Positions 6,587 through 6,705 of a stretch of 6,705 bases of DNA are shown here, one piece after another. Each line of letters begins with the position of its first letter. The stretch's first letter is position 1. A program made the translations under genes and the position numbers. Origin of the DNA: Anaerolineales bacterium (GTDB taxonomy: Bacteria > Chloroflexota > Anaerolineae > Anaerolineales > UBA6663). Under the pieces are notes generated by a model, which did no database searches, was not told the origin of the DNA, and was given only the letters and a program-made list of their open reading frames with translations. The stretch lies in NCBI GenBank assembly GCA_017999235.1, contig JAGOBN010000019.1:10296-17000 (forward strand), given 5' to 3'.

Positions 6587-6705
6587 CCGATATCGCCGCC
6601 CTCGCCCGCGCCTGGCATCTCGTCGGCCAAGCCCGGCAACTCCGCCGGCAGCCGCGCCCGTTCCAGTTGCTGGGCACGCCGCTGGTCCTCTTTCGCACCC
6701 GCGCC
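6583..6705 (+). CDS. Rieske [2Fe-2S] domain protein, N-terminal fragment
   Basis: Only the first 41 codons are present; the gene runs off the right edge. The visible sequence AWHLVGQARQL (9-19), then PFQLLGTPLVLFRTRA (26-41), follows the opening of Rieske domains of ring-hydroxylating oxygenase alpha subunits and related proteins (Trp, Val, a short link, then the LxGxPLVLFR strand). The diagnostic CxH and CxxH cluster ligands would lie just beyond the edge and cannot be checked. If right, it would be an oxygenase/demethylase component or a small electron-transfer ferredoxin. The start overlaps the MBL stop by ATGA (6583-6586), the third such junction in a row, so it belongs to the same operon. 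There is no good SD (only AAGG three bases before the ATG). The alternative is an unrelated protein with a similar N terminus. Confidence 0.6.
   Translation, partial: MTDIAALARAWHLVGQARQLRRQPRPFQLLGTPLVLFRTRA

Overview
The window looks like a fragment of a GC-rich bacterial chromosome, most likely from the phylum Chloroflexota. This placement rests on reading the 16S rRNA (its 3' terminal region and two unusual bases in conserved segments) and on the gene complement. It is a judgement from memory, not a database result. Translation initiation is mixed: some genes have a Shine-Dalgarno, the others start SD-less, through ATGA overlaps or probably leaderless.

Left part, minus strand (1-2051). 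A complete 16S rRNA gene (about 84-1588) is transcribed towards the left edge. It is flanked by two 28-nt arms (2-29 and 1672-1699) that can form a near-perfect long stem in the precursor RNA, the expected RNase III processing stem. A leader of about 270 nt leads back to a near-consensus promoter (TTGACT, 16 bp, TATAAT; 1867-1894) with an A/T-rich UP-like tract behind it. The 23S, 5S and any spacer tRNAs are not in the window; the left edge cuts the operon about 80 nt after the 16S 3' end. No protein gene is seen between 1589 and 2051; a GC-rich hairpin at 1978-2012 separates the regulator pair from the rRNA promoter.

Middle part (2052-3542). A two-gene minus-strand unit encodes a small helix-hairpin-helix protein and a stand-alone GyrI-like effector-binding protein, one base apart. 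It is driven by a textbook promoter (TTGACG, 17 bp, TATTAT; 2823-2851) in an AT-rich island. Divergent from it, on the plus strand, is mgsA, methylglyoxal synthase, with all active-site residues visible and a strong SD.

Right part, plus strand (3613-6705). A tightly coupled operon encodes an ATP-grasp enzyme, an extended-type SDR (epimerase/3-beta-HSD-like), an MBL-fold hydrolase and the start of what looks like a Rieske iron-sulfur protein cut by the window edge. Each of the three junctions is a 4-base ATGA overlap. A TATAAT hexamer ending 8 nt before the first ATG, with no SD, suggests that the operon's mRNA is leaderless. The set (ligase, NAD(P)-dependent oxidoreductase, hydrolase, probable oxygenase or iron-sulfur electron-transfer protein) reads as an uncharacterised small-molecule biosynthesis or modification pathway. 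It is the most interesting part of the window; its product cannot be deduced from what is visible.
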